Assembly: GCA_945901725.1 (NCBI GenBank)
Contig: CAMDLK010000011.1
Span: 1 to 36,792 of the forward strand
DNA length: 36,792 nucleotides
Origin: Bifidobacterium breve
Lineage (GTDB): Bacteria; Actinomycetota; Acidimicrobiia; Acidimicrobiales; Ilumatobacteraceae
Direction of reading: 5' to 3'
This document shows, in pieces, positions 10,575 to 18,258 of this stretch (position 1 is its first letter; each line of letters begins with the position of its first letter). The translations under genes and the position numbers were made by a program. Below the pieces are notes generated by a model, which saw nothing but the letters and a program-made list of their open reading frames with translations, did not search any database and had not been told where the DNA came from.

Positions 10575-11681
10575 CTGCTGAGTGGGTGGTGCTGCCAGTT
10601 GTTGCGCCAAAGCGCCAATGGAGTCCATGTCGTGAATGTCTGTTGCTAATTCCGAAGCAAATGCTGTCGAAACTGAGGGAAACGCCACGGAAGTTCGCTG
10701 GATGAAGGCCTGAATATCTGAATCTGCTCTGTCGGCATCGTCATGAAGGCCGGCGATGAGTTCATGCACGCGCGCAAGATCTCCTGATTGAGATTGCGCC
10801 ATGGAGTGTTCTTCGGTGGCGGTGAGAGAGCCAAAGTGCGGCGGCATGCGATTAGCGACAATGAGTTTCAACGAGATACCAAGGCGAGAAAGTTCAGCCA
10901 CAAAATGATCCGCCTCGGTTAATGCGTCGCGAGAGGGTGCAGTCACAATGACAAAAGAACTTGAAGCGCTTCGAAGTGTGGCTGCAACTACAAGTGCGCG
11001 GCGAGAGAATTCTTCTTCCATTCCATCGAATGCTCGTAGGAACGCAGCGGTGCCAGTAAGAGTGTCTCCACCGACAACAGTAGAAATTGCTTTCAACACT
11101 GGCTGCATTGCCGCATTGACTAAACGAAAGCCGCCTCGACTTGGTGCAACCATGAATTTGACAATGGGATGTTTTAGGAATCGCGCAAGTCGTTCGGGCG
11201 ACTCAAGAAAATCAAGAGCATTACGCGATGGTGGAGTATCAACAATGATCACATCAAAGCGCTCGTCTTCGCACAGGTCGTATATCCGTTCTGCAGCCAT
11301 GTAGTCACGTGTACCAGACAATGATCGAGACAAGCTGTGGTAGAAGGAATTGTCCATCACTTCTTTTGCGCGTTCAGGTGTTGGTGATGTGTCACGAACT
11401 AATGAATCAAAGGTCTCTTGAACATCAAGCATGGTGACCCATAATTCACCAGTTGTATCAAGGGGAACTCGTTGAATTTCGTTCCCCGTTCCTTCGCCAA
11501 GGCCAATTGCATCAGCGAGCCTGCGCGCTGGGTCAATGGTGATCACAATGGCACGCTTACCTTGTTGAGCAATTTCAAATCCGAGCGCTGCGGCAACACT
11601 TGTTTTTCCAACACCGCCTGTTCCGCATGTCACGATTACGCGGGAAGACAAGCACATATCAAGAACTGGTTGTGTACTCAT
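10572..11681 (-). CDS. ArsA/Get3-family ATPase, second of a pair
   Basis: A 369-residue deviant-Walker P-loop ATPase. Motif A is GTGGVGKTS (residues 20-28) with the signature Lys in GGVGK. ITIDPARRLADAIG is the switch region and FDVIIVDTPPSRNALDFLESP the Walker B/switch II strand. The ArsA/Get3 superfamily includes arsenite-pump and tail-anchored-protein-targeting ATPases. No arsenic genes are nearby. The tandem pair resembles the two ArsA-like ATPases encoded side by side in mycobacteria, for which a Get3-like role has been proposed (from memory). It overlaps the upstream ATPase by 4 bp (ATGA), so translation is coupled and a heterodimer is likely. Confidence 0.88.
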   Translation of the reverse strand: MSTQPVLDMCLSSRVIVTCGTGGVGKTSVAAALGFEIAQQGKRAIVITIDPARRLADAIGLGEGTGNEIQRVPLDTTGELWVTMLDVQETFDSLVRDTSPTPERAKEVMDNSFYHSLSRSLSGTRDYMAAERIYDLCEDERFDVIIVDTPPSRNALDFLESPERLARFLKHPIVKFMVAPSRGGFRLVNAAMQPVLKAISTVVGGDTLTGTAAFLRAFDGMEEEFSRRALVVAATLRSASSSFVIVTAPSRDALTEADHFVAELSRLGISLKLIVANRMPPHFGSLTATEEHSMAQSQSGDLARVHELIAGLHDDADRADSDIQAFIQRTSVAFPSVSTAFASELATDIHDMDSIGALAQQLAAPPTQQ

Positions 11682-12526
11682 GGCAGGTCTCGAATCGCTT
11701 GTTCAAGATCATCGGAGATTGCATTGATGAGAATAGTTCCATCACTGTGGTGCTGTGTCAGATGCAATTGAGATTGTTCAAGAGAATCCGTCAGTACGCC
11801 GATTGCTTCCGATTGAGCTTCAGCACGAAGTGACAAGTATTTGTAGGCCTCACGAGTTGATGGAAGCAGAATTGCTTCGTCAACACGAGGCACTTCAGGA
11901 TTGCATTTGTTGACAACGATGGGGGCAAGTGCAATGTGTGCTTTTTCCATCAGTTCTTCAGCCGCTTCGCATGTCTCAGTAACGGGCGTGATGGCAGCAG
12001 TTGTCACCAACATCACCTTGCACCGTGCAGGGTCGCCGAGCATGGTGAGCACTTCGTCTGCTTGTTGGCTGATTGGTCCTGACCCGATGGCCCGCTTCAA
12101 TTGCACGGGTGCACGCACTAAATCGAGGGCGTGACCAGCTGCTGGCCCGTCCACAATGATCACGCCGTTTGGTCGTTCATTCTCGAACGCCTTAATGCGC
12201 CCTAGGACCAAAAGGTCGTCGAGCCCGGGTGCCGTAGTGGCTACCAATTCCATGATTCCCGAGCGAGCCAATTGGCGGGAAATCAGCCCTAACCCTTTGG
12301 TAGCAAGGTAATCAGCTAGTGCCCTGCCAGGGCTGACGGTGATTTGTTCGAGCAGCTCATGGTGCGGCAGGCCGTTGGCTGGCTCATCCAAAGTGACCAA
12401 AAGGGTCTGCAACCCACTACGCGCCGAGAGGTGGGCAAGGGAGGCGGCAACGGTCGATTTCCCAACGCCGCCTTTACCAGCGACAATAAGGACACGCTGT
12501 GCCGTGAAAAAAGGGTGTAGTTCCAT
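11678..12526 (-). CDS. ArsA/Get3-family ATPase, first of a pair
   Basis: A 282-residue P-loop ATPase starting MELHPFFTAQRVLIVAGKGGVGKST. The deviant Walker A GKGGVGKST is at residues 17-25, LLVTLDEPANGLPHHELL follows, and PNGVIIVDGPAAGHALDLVRAP is the Walker B/switch II region. The frame is open 74 codons further upstream, but that part overlaps the divergent nfeD coding region and looks non-coding, so ATG 12526 is chosen. It is shorter than its partner and may lack part of the regulatory helical domain. It begins the minus-strand unit ATPase-ATPase-receiver and is divergent from nfeD, with starts only 16 bp apart. Confidence 0.88.
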   Translation of the reverse strand: MELHPFFTAQRVLIVAGKGGVGKSTVAASLAHLSARSGLQTLLVTLDEPANGLPHHELLEQITVSPGRALADYLATKGLGLISRQLARSGIMELVATTAPGLDDLLVLGRIKAFENERPNGVIIVDGPAAGHALDLVRAPVQLKRAIGSGPISQQADEVLTMLGDPARCKVMLVTTAAITPVTETCEAAEELMEKAHIALAPIVVNKCNPEVPRVDEAILLPSTREAYKYLSLRAEAQSEAIGVLTDSLEQSQLHLTQHHSDGTILINAISDDLEQAIRDLP

Positions 12527-12530
12527 AACG

Positions 12531-12536
12531 AAGGAG
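12531..12536 (+). promoter_or_regulatory. ribosome binding site deciding the TTG start of nfeD
   Basis: AAGGAG lies 6 nt before TTG 12543. It sits in the 16-bp gap between the divergent start codons and fixes the nfeD start at a non-ATG codon. Confidence 0.65.
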
Positions 12537-12542
12537 AGACCA

Positions 12543-13892
12543 TTGAGGGTAGGCGCAAAAAGACGAATCATGTGCGGATTGGCACTTGTTATTGCTGGGC
12601 CAGCACTCAGCTTGATGTCAGGCCAAGGAGCCAGTGCAGCTGACGACTCAGCGAAACTTGCCCCCGTTGACGTGGTTGAAGTCAGTGGGCTGATTGACAG
12701 CATCGTGGCGGACTCCATTGAGAAAGCAATTGTTCGCTCACAGAACAACGGCGCTCAGGCAGTCATTTTCCAATTGAACACTAAGGGCGCGGTCGTCGGT
12801 CGTGATCGGATGACTGAAGTTCTTACTGCAATCTCCGCTTCAAAGATTCCTGTTGCAATCTGGGTTGGCCCAAGTGGAGCGCGTGCATACGGACTACCAG
12901 CACAAATGTTGGCAGTAGCTGATGTGACTGCAATGGCACCTGGCGCACGCATTGGACGCACCGGTGCAATGTTGTCTGTAAACGGAAGTCAAGTGACGTT
13001 TGGTGCTGCAGATGAAAAATTACAAGCTGGATCTTTAGGTTTTCTTGAAGCACGTGAACAAGAAGTTCTGAAGTTTTCTACTGACGATCGTGGTGTACCA
13101 GTTTTGCGAAACATGCTGTATGCGCTCGACGGAATAACGGTTCGTTCTGTCGCACTAGACACTATGTCCGATGCGTTAGATGCAAAGGGACAAGTCACAC
13201 GTGAAGCAACCACAGTTCGCTTCTTCAAGCTTGGTTTCATGCCTCGTCTGCTGCACACCGTTGCGAGTCCGCCATCAGCACTTCTATTGGTCACTATCGG
13301 GCTTGCGTTGCTGCTCTTTGAGTTCTTTACGGCCGGTATTGGAATCGCCGCCTTTGTTGGTGCTGTTTGTCTGATTCTCGGCAGCATGGGAATTGGCGCA
13401 CTGTCAATGAGTGGTGTTGGCCTTGCGTTTTTGCTCGCTGCATTTGTTGCATTTGCAGTGGATGTACAGGTTGGTGTCCCGCGATTCTGGACAGGTGTCG
13501 GTCTCGTGTCGTACATCATTGGTGCGTTCACCATGTTCAGAGATGTTGACGGCATAACTATGCGACCAGGTTGGCTTTCACTGTCTGTCTGCATCATCAG
13601 CGTTGCATTGTCGTTCATTGTGGGCATGCCTTCAATGGTGCGTACTCGATTCGCAACTCCAACTATTGGTCGCGAGAATCTTCTCGGCACTGTCGGTGTT
13701 GCAGTTGGCGCAGTGAACCCGGAAGGAACAGTGTTGGTAGATGGTGCGAAATGGCATGCACGTACCAACCGCGCAACACCACTTGCAGATAATGATCAGA
13801 TGCGAGTCGTTGCTATTGATGGCATCACTTTGGAAGTTGAACCACTTGAAGGCGCAGCGAAGGATTATCGCGAAGCTCGGTCAAAAAGCTAG
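12543..13892 (+). CDS. NfeD-family membrane protein with degenerate Clp-like domain
   Basis: A 449-residue protein from TTG. The signal peptide (about 1-32) is basic then hydrophobic and ends in GQGASA. A ClpP/crotonase-like domain follows (about 42-200), with VSGLIDSIVADSIEKAI, AVIFQLNTKG and MAPGARIG. A block of about six membrane helices comes next (about 235-375), and a C-terminal NfeD OB-like domain (about 380-440) includes LLGTVGVAVGAVNPEGTVLVDGAKWHA. Long NfeD proteins are membrane proteases or partners of SPFH/stomatin proteins. Here the segment GARAYGLPAQ has Gly117 where families I recall have the catalytic Ser (GARAASAG), so proteolytic activity is doubtful. fxsA follows after 3 bp. 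Confidence 0.85.
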   Translation: MRVGAKRRIMCGLALVIAGPALSLMSGQGASAADDSAKLAPVDVVEVSGLIDSIVADSIEKAIVRSQNNGAQAVIFQLNTKGAVVGRDRMTEVLTAISASKIPVAIWVGPSGARAYGLPAQMLAVADVTAMAPGARIGRTGAMLSVNGSQVTFGAADEKLQAGSLGFLEAREQEVLKFSTDDRGVPVLRNMLYALDGITVRSVALDTMSDALDAKGQVTREATTVRFFKLGFMPRLLHTVASPPSALLLVTIGLALLLFEFFTAGIGIAAFVGAVCLILGSMGIGALSMSGVGLAFLLAAFVAFAVDVQVGVPRFWTGVGLVSYIIGAFTMFRDVDGITMRPGWLSLSVCIISVALSFIVGMPSMVRTRFATPTIGRENLLGTVGVAVGAVNPEGTVLVDGAKWHARTNRATPLADNDQMRVVAIDGITLEVEPLEGAAKDYREARSKS

Positions 13893-13895
13893 AAG

Positions 13896-14366
13896 ATGTT
13901 CTTACTGATTGTTTCGCTCGTCGTGGTGCTCCCACTGATTGAGTTGTACATCATTGTGCAAGTGGGCCAGCAAGTGGGTTTGCTGCCTACCGTGGCACTC
14001 CTCATTGCTATTTCGGCGGTTGGAACATCATTGGTTAAACGTGAAGGCTTGCGCGTCTACAAAGACTTCACAGCAGCTATTCAACGTGGGGAAGAACCGT
14101 CAAAACAAATTGTGCACGGGGTCTGTGTGTTGGCAGCTGGCGTATTTCTGTTTGCGCCGGGGTTTATCTCTGACGCTCTAGCCATCACACTGTTGTTGCC
14201 ACCCACTCGAGCTTTGGCCACCAAGTTGGTACTGCGCAGAAGTCGTTCAAAGATCACAGTGATACGTGCAACACACTCGGGACCTATCGTGGAGACCAGG
14301 GGAACATTGGCCTCATCTTTTGATGTCATCGATGTTGACCCTCATGAGGGGGAGAACAAGCAATGA
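13896..14366 (+). CDS. fxsA: FxsA-family membrane protein
   Basis: A 156-residue integral membrane protein of the FxsA family. Helices are visible at about 2-20, 26-44 (EL/VGQQVGLLPTVALLIAISAVGTSLVKREG) and 72-100 (GVCVLAAGVFLFAPGFISDALAITLLLPPTR). The LAPGF-like and LLPPTR segments are characteristic. The C-terminus is basic, then acidic and soluble. In E. coli FxsA was linked to relief of F-plasmid exclusion of phage T7; the general role is unknown. It starts 3 bp after nfeD and overlaps the Nudix gene by 4 bp (ATGA), so the three are one operon. Confidence 0.88.
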   Translation: MFLLIVSLVVVLPLIELYIIVQVGQQVGLLPTVALLIAISAVGTSLVKREGLRVYKDFTAAIQRGEEPSKQIVHGVCVLAAGVFLFAPGFISDALAITLLLPPTRALATKLVLRRSRSKITVIRATHSGPIVETRGTLASSFDVIDVDPHEGENKQ

Positions 14367-15208
14367 GTAACGCACCACAGTCAAGTGACGAGCCATTTGA
14401 CCCGCGTACTGTGCCGGTAAAGCCTGCAGCGACCGTTCTTCTGATTCGTGATGCCGTGGCGGGCGGCATTGAAGTGTTTATGTTGCGTCGCACATTTTCC
14501 GCAGCATTCGCTAGTGGAATGTTTGTATTCCCTGGCGGAAAAGTTGACGATGTTGATGGCATCGAAGAGATTGCAGAAATCTGCGATGGGCTTACCGATG
14601 CACGTGCCAGTTCATTGTTGGGTCTTGCCAACGGCGGCCTTGCCTATTGGGTTGCTTGTATTCGTGAATGTTTTGAAGAAGCTGGTGTATTGCTAGCGCG
14701 ACATGAAGATACGGGCGATGTAGTTCGATTTGATGATCCAGAAGTTGAGGCTCGCTTCAATCATGAGCGCCACAATATTCACGATGGTTCAGTAGCACTG
14801 CTTGATCTGTGCGTGGCAGAAGGTTTGCGTTTAACAACTGATGACATTCACTATGTCAGCCACTGGATTACACCAATGGGTGAGAAGCGCCGCTTCGATA
14901 CTCGATTCTTTATCGCGCGTGCACCTGCTGCTCAAGTGCCACTTCATGATGATGGTGAAACGATTGAAAGTTTCTGGATCAGTCCTCAAGAAGCCATGAA
15001 TCGTGCGCATGAAAAAGACTTGATGTTGATGCCACCAACAAAGGCGAACATTGAATTCTTGCTCCCGCATTCAACTACAGATGAGGTGATGGCTGCAGCT
15101 GCAAAAGTTGGGACACCACAAACCATCTTGCCGAAAATCAAGATCGACTCAGATGGTCGTGTAATCGGTATTGCTATGCCTGGAGATTCTGACTACGACG
15201 TACTGTGA
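14363..15208 (+). CDS. Nudix hydrolase, NUDT7/NUDT19-like with split Nudix box
   Basis: A 281-residue Nudix-family protein. The N-terminal strand AATVLLIRDAVAGGIEVFMLRR is followed by FVFPGGKVDDVD, the start of the Nudix box. The box resumes after an insert of about 45 residues as IRECFEEAGVLLA, with the metal-binding REXXEE Glu residues intact. This split arrangement resembles the eukaryotic NUDT7/NUDT19 CoA-diphosphatase type, though no CoA motif is claimed. The C-terminal half includes SHWITPMGEKRRFDTRFFIA, typical of that subgroup. Acyl-CoA or nucleotide diphosphate substrates are plausible. The 3' end overlaps the convergent mrp gene by 35 bp. Confidence 0.85.
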   Translation: MSNAPQSSDEPFDPRTVPVKPAATVLLIRDAVAGGIEVFMLRRTFSAAFASGMFVFPGGKVDDVDGIEEIAEICDGLTDARASSLLGLANGGLAYWVACIRECFEEAGVLLARHEDTGDVVRFDDPEVEARFNHERHNIHDGSVALLDLCVAEGLRLTTDDIHYVSHWITPMGEKRRFDTRFFIARAPAAQVPLHDDGETIESFWISPQEAMNRAHEKDLMLMPPTKANIEFLLPHSTTDEVMAAAAKVGTPQTILPKIKIDSDGRVIGIAMPGDSDYDVL

Positions 15209-16367
15209 CCACGACATCTTCGTCGCGGGCAGAACAACCAGCCATATCTTCAACTTCTGGAGTGTCAGCAATGATGCGCGCCGCAATCGCAGTAAAGATA
15301 CGTGCTGCTTCAGATGAAGAAGTAAGAACTAACGGCTCTCCGTTGTCTCCACCAGCAGCAACTGCTGGCTCAATCGGAATTTGACCAAGAAGTTCAACGC
15401 CAACTTCGTCAGCAAGAGCTTGTCCACCACCGGTACCGAACAATGCGTACGACTCGCCGTGATCACATGTGAACTCGCTCATGTTTTCAATGACACCAGC
15501 AACGCGCAAGAAACTTCTGCGTGCCATGTCAGCTGCACGAATAGCAACCTTTTGTGCAGACACCGCAGGAGTTGTAACAATCAGCAAATCTGTGCGTGGC
15601 AACATGCGGGCAAGTCCCATTTGTACGTCACCAGTTCCCGGCGGCATGTCAATCAACAAGTAATCAAGATGACCCCAGTTGACATCATTCAGAAATTGCT
15701 CAACTGCTTTCGTAAGCATGAGGCCGCGCCACATCAGCGCAGTGCCTTCGTCTTCCACCAACATTCCGGTTGACACGACTTTGAGTAATCCGTTTCCGAT
15801 GACTCGTTCGTTCGGAATAATCATTGGCTTGTCATGACCAGGAACAGCAGCAGCTTCCAAACGGTCTGGCATGCCCAACATGCGGGGGATAGAGAATCCC
15901 CAAATGTCTGCATCAAGAACGCCGACAGTTTTTCCGGCTGCGGCTAGTGCAGCGGCCAAGTTCACAGTGACAGAAGATTTACCGACTCCGCCTTTACCGC
16001 TTGCAATTGCAAGGACACGCGCAGACAATGGCACGGCAGTATCGGTGGCATTTTCACGGGCGTTCCACCTGGCGCGCGACATGACATCGGTGCGCTCCTC
16101 TGGCGTCATTTCGCCCCAGTCGATCTTTACTTTGGTTACCCAGGGGTGCACCTCAAGGCGAGAACGGATGTCTTTTTGAATCTGGGCGCGCAAGGGGCAG
16201 CCTCGAATGGTGAGCTTCACGCCAATCGTGACAACACCATCAGCCATGGTGATGGCCCCGGCCATGCCTAAATCGACGATGTTGTCGCCCAATTCGGGGT
16301 CAATGACAGCACGAAGCAGGTTTTGGACCTCTTCAATGGAGGGCGCTGCAACGGCTCTCTTGCTCAC
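15174..16367 (-). CDS. mrp: Mrp/ApbC-type iron-sulfur cluster carrier ATPase
   Basis: A 397-residue protein with GTG start. An N-terminal MIP18/DUF59 domain (about 8-85; VIDPELGDNIVDLGM, LTIRGCPLRAQIQ) is followed by a deviant-Walker ATPase (from about 112; IASGKGGVGKSSVTVNLA, GVLDADIWGFSIPRMLG, DYLLIDMPPGTGDVQ). Mrp proteins carry Fe-S clusters to apoproteins. The family CxxC site is altered: ENMSEFTCDHGES keeps only the first Cys. The last 20 residues are unlike the family and overlap the Nudix gene. An ErpA-type carrier gene is divergent 86 bp upstream, so the region forms a small Fe-S pair. Confidence 0.93.
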   Translation of the reverse strand: MSKRAVAAPSIEEVQNLLRAVIDPELGDNIVDLGMAGAITMADGVVTIGVKLTIRGCPLRAQIQKDIRSRLEVHPWVTKVKIDWGEMTPEERTDVMSRARWNARENATDTAVPLSARVLAIASGKGGVGKSSVTVNLAAALAAAGKTVGVLDADIWGFSIPRMLGMPDRLEAAAVPGHDKPMIIPNERVIGNGLLKVVSTGMLVEDEGTALMWRGLMLTKAVEQFLNDVNWGHLDYLLIDMPPGTGDVQMGLARMLPRTDLLIVTTPAVSAQKVAIRAADMARRSFLRVAGVIENMSEFTCDHGESYALFGTGGGQALADEVGVELLGQIPIEPAVAAGGDNGEPLVLTSSSEAARIFTAIAARIIADTPEVEDMAGCSARDEDVVVTVRRSQNLQA

Positions 16368-16374
16368 ATAATTA

Positions 16375-16380
16375 ATCCTA
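16375..16380 (-). promoter_or_regulatory. putative -10 element of mrp
   Basis: TAGGAT on the minus strand lies 7 nt before GTG 16367, with no Shine-Dalgarno, matching the leaderless pattern. Confidence 0.45.
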
Positions 16381-16411
16381 CTGGCGTATTGTTAATGCCA
16401 TTCCCTGTGCC

Positions 16412-16417
16412 TATTAT
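16412..16417 (+). promoter_or_regulatory. putative -10 element of the ErpA-like gene
   Basis: TATTAT lies 36 nt before ATG 16454. Unlike most genes here, the transcript would carry a leader with a Shine-Dalgarno AAAGG at 16443-16447. Confidence 0.35.
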
Positions 16418-16453
16418 TGGGGAAGTACAGGAACCCGCTTCGAAAGGTCCACC

Positions 16454-16774
16454 ATGATCACTCTCACAGACAATGCAGCAAGCAAAGTAGCCCAGCTTCT
16501 CGAAGCAGAGGGCGCATCAGAGATGGCACTTCGCGTTGCAGTGAAGTCCGGCGGTTGCTCAGGCTTCTCATACGACATGTACTTCGACGGCGACATTGCT
16601 ACCGACGACATCACACTCACCTTTGGTGCAGTGCGGGTTGTTGTTGACCCAGCATCAGCTCCCATGCTTGAAGGCGCAAGCCTTGACTACAAAGATGGTC
16701 TGAACGAACAAGGTTTCGCAATCACAAACCCATCTGCAACACGCTCATGCGGTTGCGGTAAGTCGTTTAGCTAA
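16454..16774 (+). CDS. A-type iron-sulfur cluster carrier (ErpA/IscA family)
   Basis: A 106-residue HesB/IscA-type protein, the usual family length. The three cluster-binding Cys residues are present: Cys35 in KSGGCSGFSYDM and Cys99/Cys101 in the C-terminal SCGCGKSF. These small proteins accept a cluster from the scaffold and hand it to target enzymes. Its divergent neighbour Mrp is also an Fe-S carrier. The start is supported by AAAGG with a 6-nt spacer. The 3' end overlaps the convergent lipoprotein gene by 8 bp. Assignment to ErpA rather than another A-type carrier is not certain. Confidence 0.93.
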   Translation: MITLTDNAASKVAQLLEAEGASEMALRVAVKSGGCSGFSYDMYFDGDIATDDITLTFGAVRVVVDPASAPMLEGASLDYKDGLNEQGFAITNPSATRSCGCGKSFS

Positions 16775-17663
16775 TTCCTGCAGCAACTAACGCGCTGCTC
16801 ATTTCAGTTACGTCGAACACTGCGTCAAGCCTGTTCACCAACACACCTTTTGCATCTGTGATGTACAGCAATGGCTCGTATGTCAATTTGTACGCCCTAA
16901 CTGCTGGCGCAACAGTTGTTGCAGTTTTGTCTACATAAATATCGGCATGTACAAAAACTGCAGCATCGCCAACTTTCTTCGATAGTTCAATCAGTGCATC
17001 AAGGCCAGGTGCGCATGTCCCAGTTTTGCAATATGCCGGAGTGCCAATCATGTACACCACTGGTTTTCCGCTCTTCAATGCCTCAGTCAAAGTGATGTCA
17101 TGAAATGGACAAACGCCTTCAGCGCGCGTGCAGATTGGGTCAACACCACGTTTGTTATCAACTGTTGGTGTATCAAACGGAGGCAACGCATCGCCCACTA
17201 ACGGACTCAACACGTTCTTGCGTTCTTCCACTTGAAACGACATCTCTGATTGAGGAGCGGCATCAAGTATCAAAAGGTAGACACCAACCTTTTCTACATC
17301 GACAATGAAGGGCCAATACGGAGTAGCCATGTTCACGTCATGTTTATTGGCGGAGACAGATGCAATAACAACGTCGCCTGTTGCTGCGTCAATTACCTTC
17401 CCAGTGAGAGTCTGGGGCAACTTCACTTTTCCGTCTGTGGCCAACACCCCAGTCGTGTCAGCGAGAGAAATAGGAAGACGAATAGAACCAGGTACCAAAC
17501 CAGTAGTCGGAAATCGTTTCACAACTTGCAAAGTGCCTGAGACGCCATCGATTGTGCCCGAACTTGATGATGACCCCCCGCACGCTGCAACCAAACCGCC
17601 GAACCCCAGTGAGGCTGAAAGGGCCAGAAATCGGCGACGGCTATAAGTGGGGAAAGGGGCCAT
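16767..17663 (-). CDS. Tat-exported lipoprotein with thioredoxin-like domain
   Basis: A 298-residue protein from ATG 17663. The N-terminus SRRRFLALSASLGFGGLVAAC combines a twin-arginine motif (residues 8-13) with a lipobox Cys at residue 28, so it should be exported folded and lipid-anchored. After a Gly/Ser linker comes a beta-rich region (about 40-170) and a C-terminal thioredoxin-like part (about 180-298). The latter has PVVYMIGTPAYCKTGTCAPGLDALIEL, with the two Cys four residues apart instead of CxxC, and VFVHADIYVD. A redox or metal-handling role is possible. The frame extends 57 codons upstream, but this overlaps the RidA gene and lacks a signal. Confidence 0.75.
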   Translation of the reverse strand: MAPFPTYSRRRFLALSASLGFGGLVAACGGSSSSSGTIDGVSGTLQVVKRFPTTGLVPGSIRLPISLADTTGVLATDGKVKLPQTLTGKVIDAATGDVVIASVSANKHDVNMATPYWPFIVDVEKVGVYLLILDAAPQSEMSFQVEERKNVLSPLVGDALPPFDTPTVDNKRGVDPICTRAEGVCPFHDITLTEALKSGKPVVYMIGTPAYCKTGTCAPGLDALIELSKKVGDAAVFVHADIYVDKTATTVAPAVRAYKLTYEPLLYITDAKGVLVNRLDAVFDVTEMSSALVAAGIS

Positions 17664-17671
17664 GAGACTCA

Positions 17672-17677
17672 ATCGTA
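17672..17677 (-). promoter_or_regulatory. putative -10 element of the Tat lipoprotein gene
   Basis: TACGAT on the minus strand lies 8 nt before ATG 17663. The divergent RidA -10 starts 20 bp away. Confidence 0.4.
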
Positions 17678-17696
17678 CGCACTCGGTGCCTTGGCG

Positions 17697-17702
17697 TAAG
17701 GT
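17697..17702 (+). promoter_or_regulatory. putative -10 element of the RidA gene
   Basis: TAAGGT lies 7 nt before ATG 17710 and supports that start over the upstream in-frame ATG 17647. Confidence 0.4.
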
Positions 17703-17709
17703 TGGGGGT

Positions 17710-18075
17710 ATGTCAGCAGCACCGCAACCCCCATACACCCCCGTTGTTCGCGCAGGCGACTGGATCATCGTGTCCGGCCAGCTCGGAATGAAAGACGGAG
17801 CAATTGTCGAAGGTGGTGTCCTTGCACAGACCAACCAAGCAATTGTGAACCTGAAAGCTCAACTTGCTTCTATGGGCGCAAGCATCAATGACATCTCAAA
17901 GACTCTCTGCTTCCTTACCGACATGGATACATTCGCAACTTTCAATGAGGCATATGCAAAAGGATTCGGCACAGCACGTCCTGCACGTAGCACCATCGGA
18001 GTTGCGTCGCTACCATTTGGCGGAGCAGTAGAAATCGAAGCATGGGCGTTTAAGCCCGAATCGAAAGGTAAGTAA
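17710..18075 (+). CDS. RidA-family enamine/imine deaminase
   Basis: A 121-residue RidA (YjgF/YER057c/UK114) protein. Family segments are AAPQPPYTPVVRAGDWIIVSGQLGM, TNQAIVNLKAQLASMGASINDISKTLCFLTDM, FNEAYAKGF and the substrate-binding ARPARSTIGVASLPFGGAVEIEAWA with the key Arg and the later Glu. RidA proteins hydrolyse reactive 2-aminoacrylate-type enamines/imines. A longer frame from ATG 17647 would overlap the divergent lipoprotein start and adds non-conserved residues. It is followed 3 bp after its stop by a small membrane protein and then an amidohydrolase, suggesting a nitrogen-compound catabolism unit. Confidence 0.9.
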   Translation: MSAAPQPPYTPVVRAGDWIIVSGQLGMKDGAIVEGGVLAQTNQAIVNLKAQLASMGASINDISKTLCFLTDMDTFATFNEAYAKGFGTARPARSTIGVASLPFGGAVEIEAWAFKPESKGK

Positions 18076-18078
18076 GCC

Positions 18079-18234
18079 ATGCCAGGCCCCATCATTCTTG
18101 TTGTAGTACTCCTCTCGTTTCCCATCGTTGTTGGTTTGTCAACAGCAGCACTTGCCGCTCTCATTGGTCACTTTTTGTATCGCGATGCAGAGATTCGCCA
18201 TGAAGGCAGTGAACTCATCGACTCGAACTACTAG
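18079..18234 (+). CDS. 51-residue single-pass membrane protein
   Basis: ATG 18079 to TAG 18232-18234 encodes 51 residues: a hydrophobic helix (about residues 5-34, IILVVVLLSFPIVVGLSTA then ALAALIGHF) followed by a charged tail YRDAEIRHEGSELIDSNY. It starts 3 bp after the RidA stop and ends 24 bp before the amidohydrolase start, so it fills the gap in the operon exactly. I do not recognise the family. Membrane character, position and clean boundaries argue that it is real; the function is unknown. Confidence 0.6.
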   Translation: MPGPIILVVVLLSFPIVVGLSTAALAALIGHFLYRDAEIRHEGSELIDSNY

Positions 18235-18258
18235 TAGTTCGCATCTCAAGGTCTACGT

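Noticed and set aside
12339-12542. N-terminal extension of NfeD from ATG 12339
   Set aside because: It overlaps the opposite ATPase gene. TTG 12543 has AAGGAG 6 nt upstream and begins a normal signal peptide.
11678-12748. Longer ArsA-like product starting at 12748
   Set aside because: The extra 74 residues overlap the divergent nfeD signal peptide and Clp-like domain, while ATG 12526 directly precedes the conserved P-loop region.
12989-13768. A 259-codon open frame antisense to nfeD
   Set aside because: It mirrors the third-position bias of the real gene on the other strand, has no recognisable domain, and is low-complexity.
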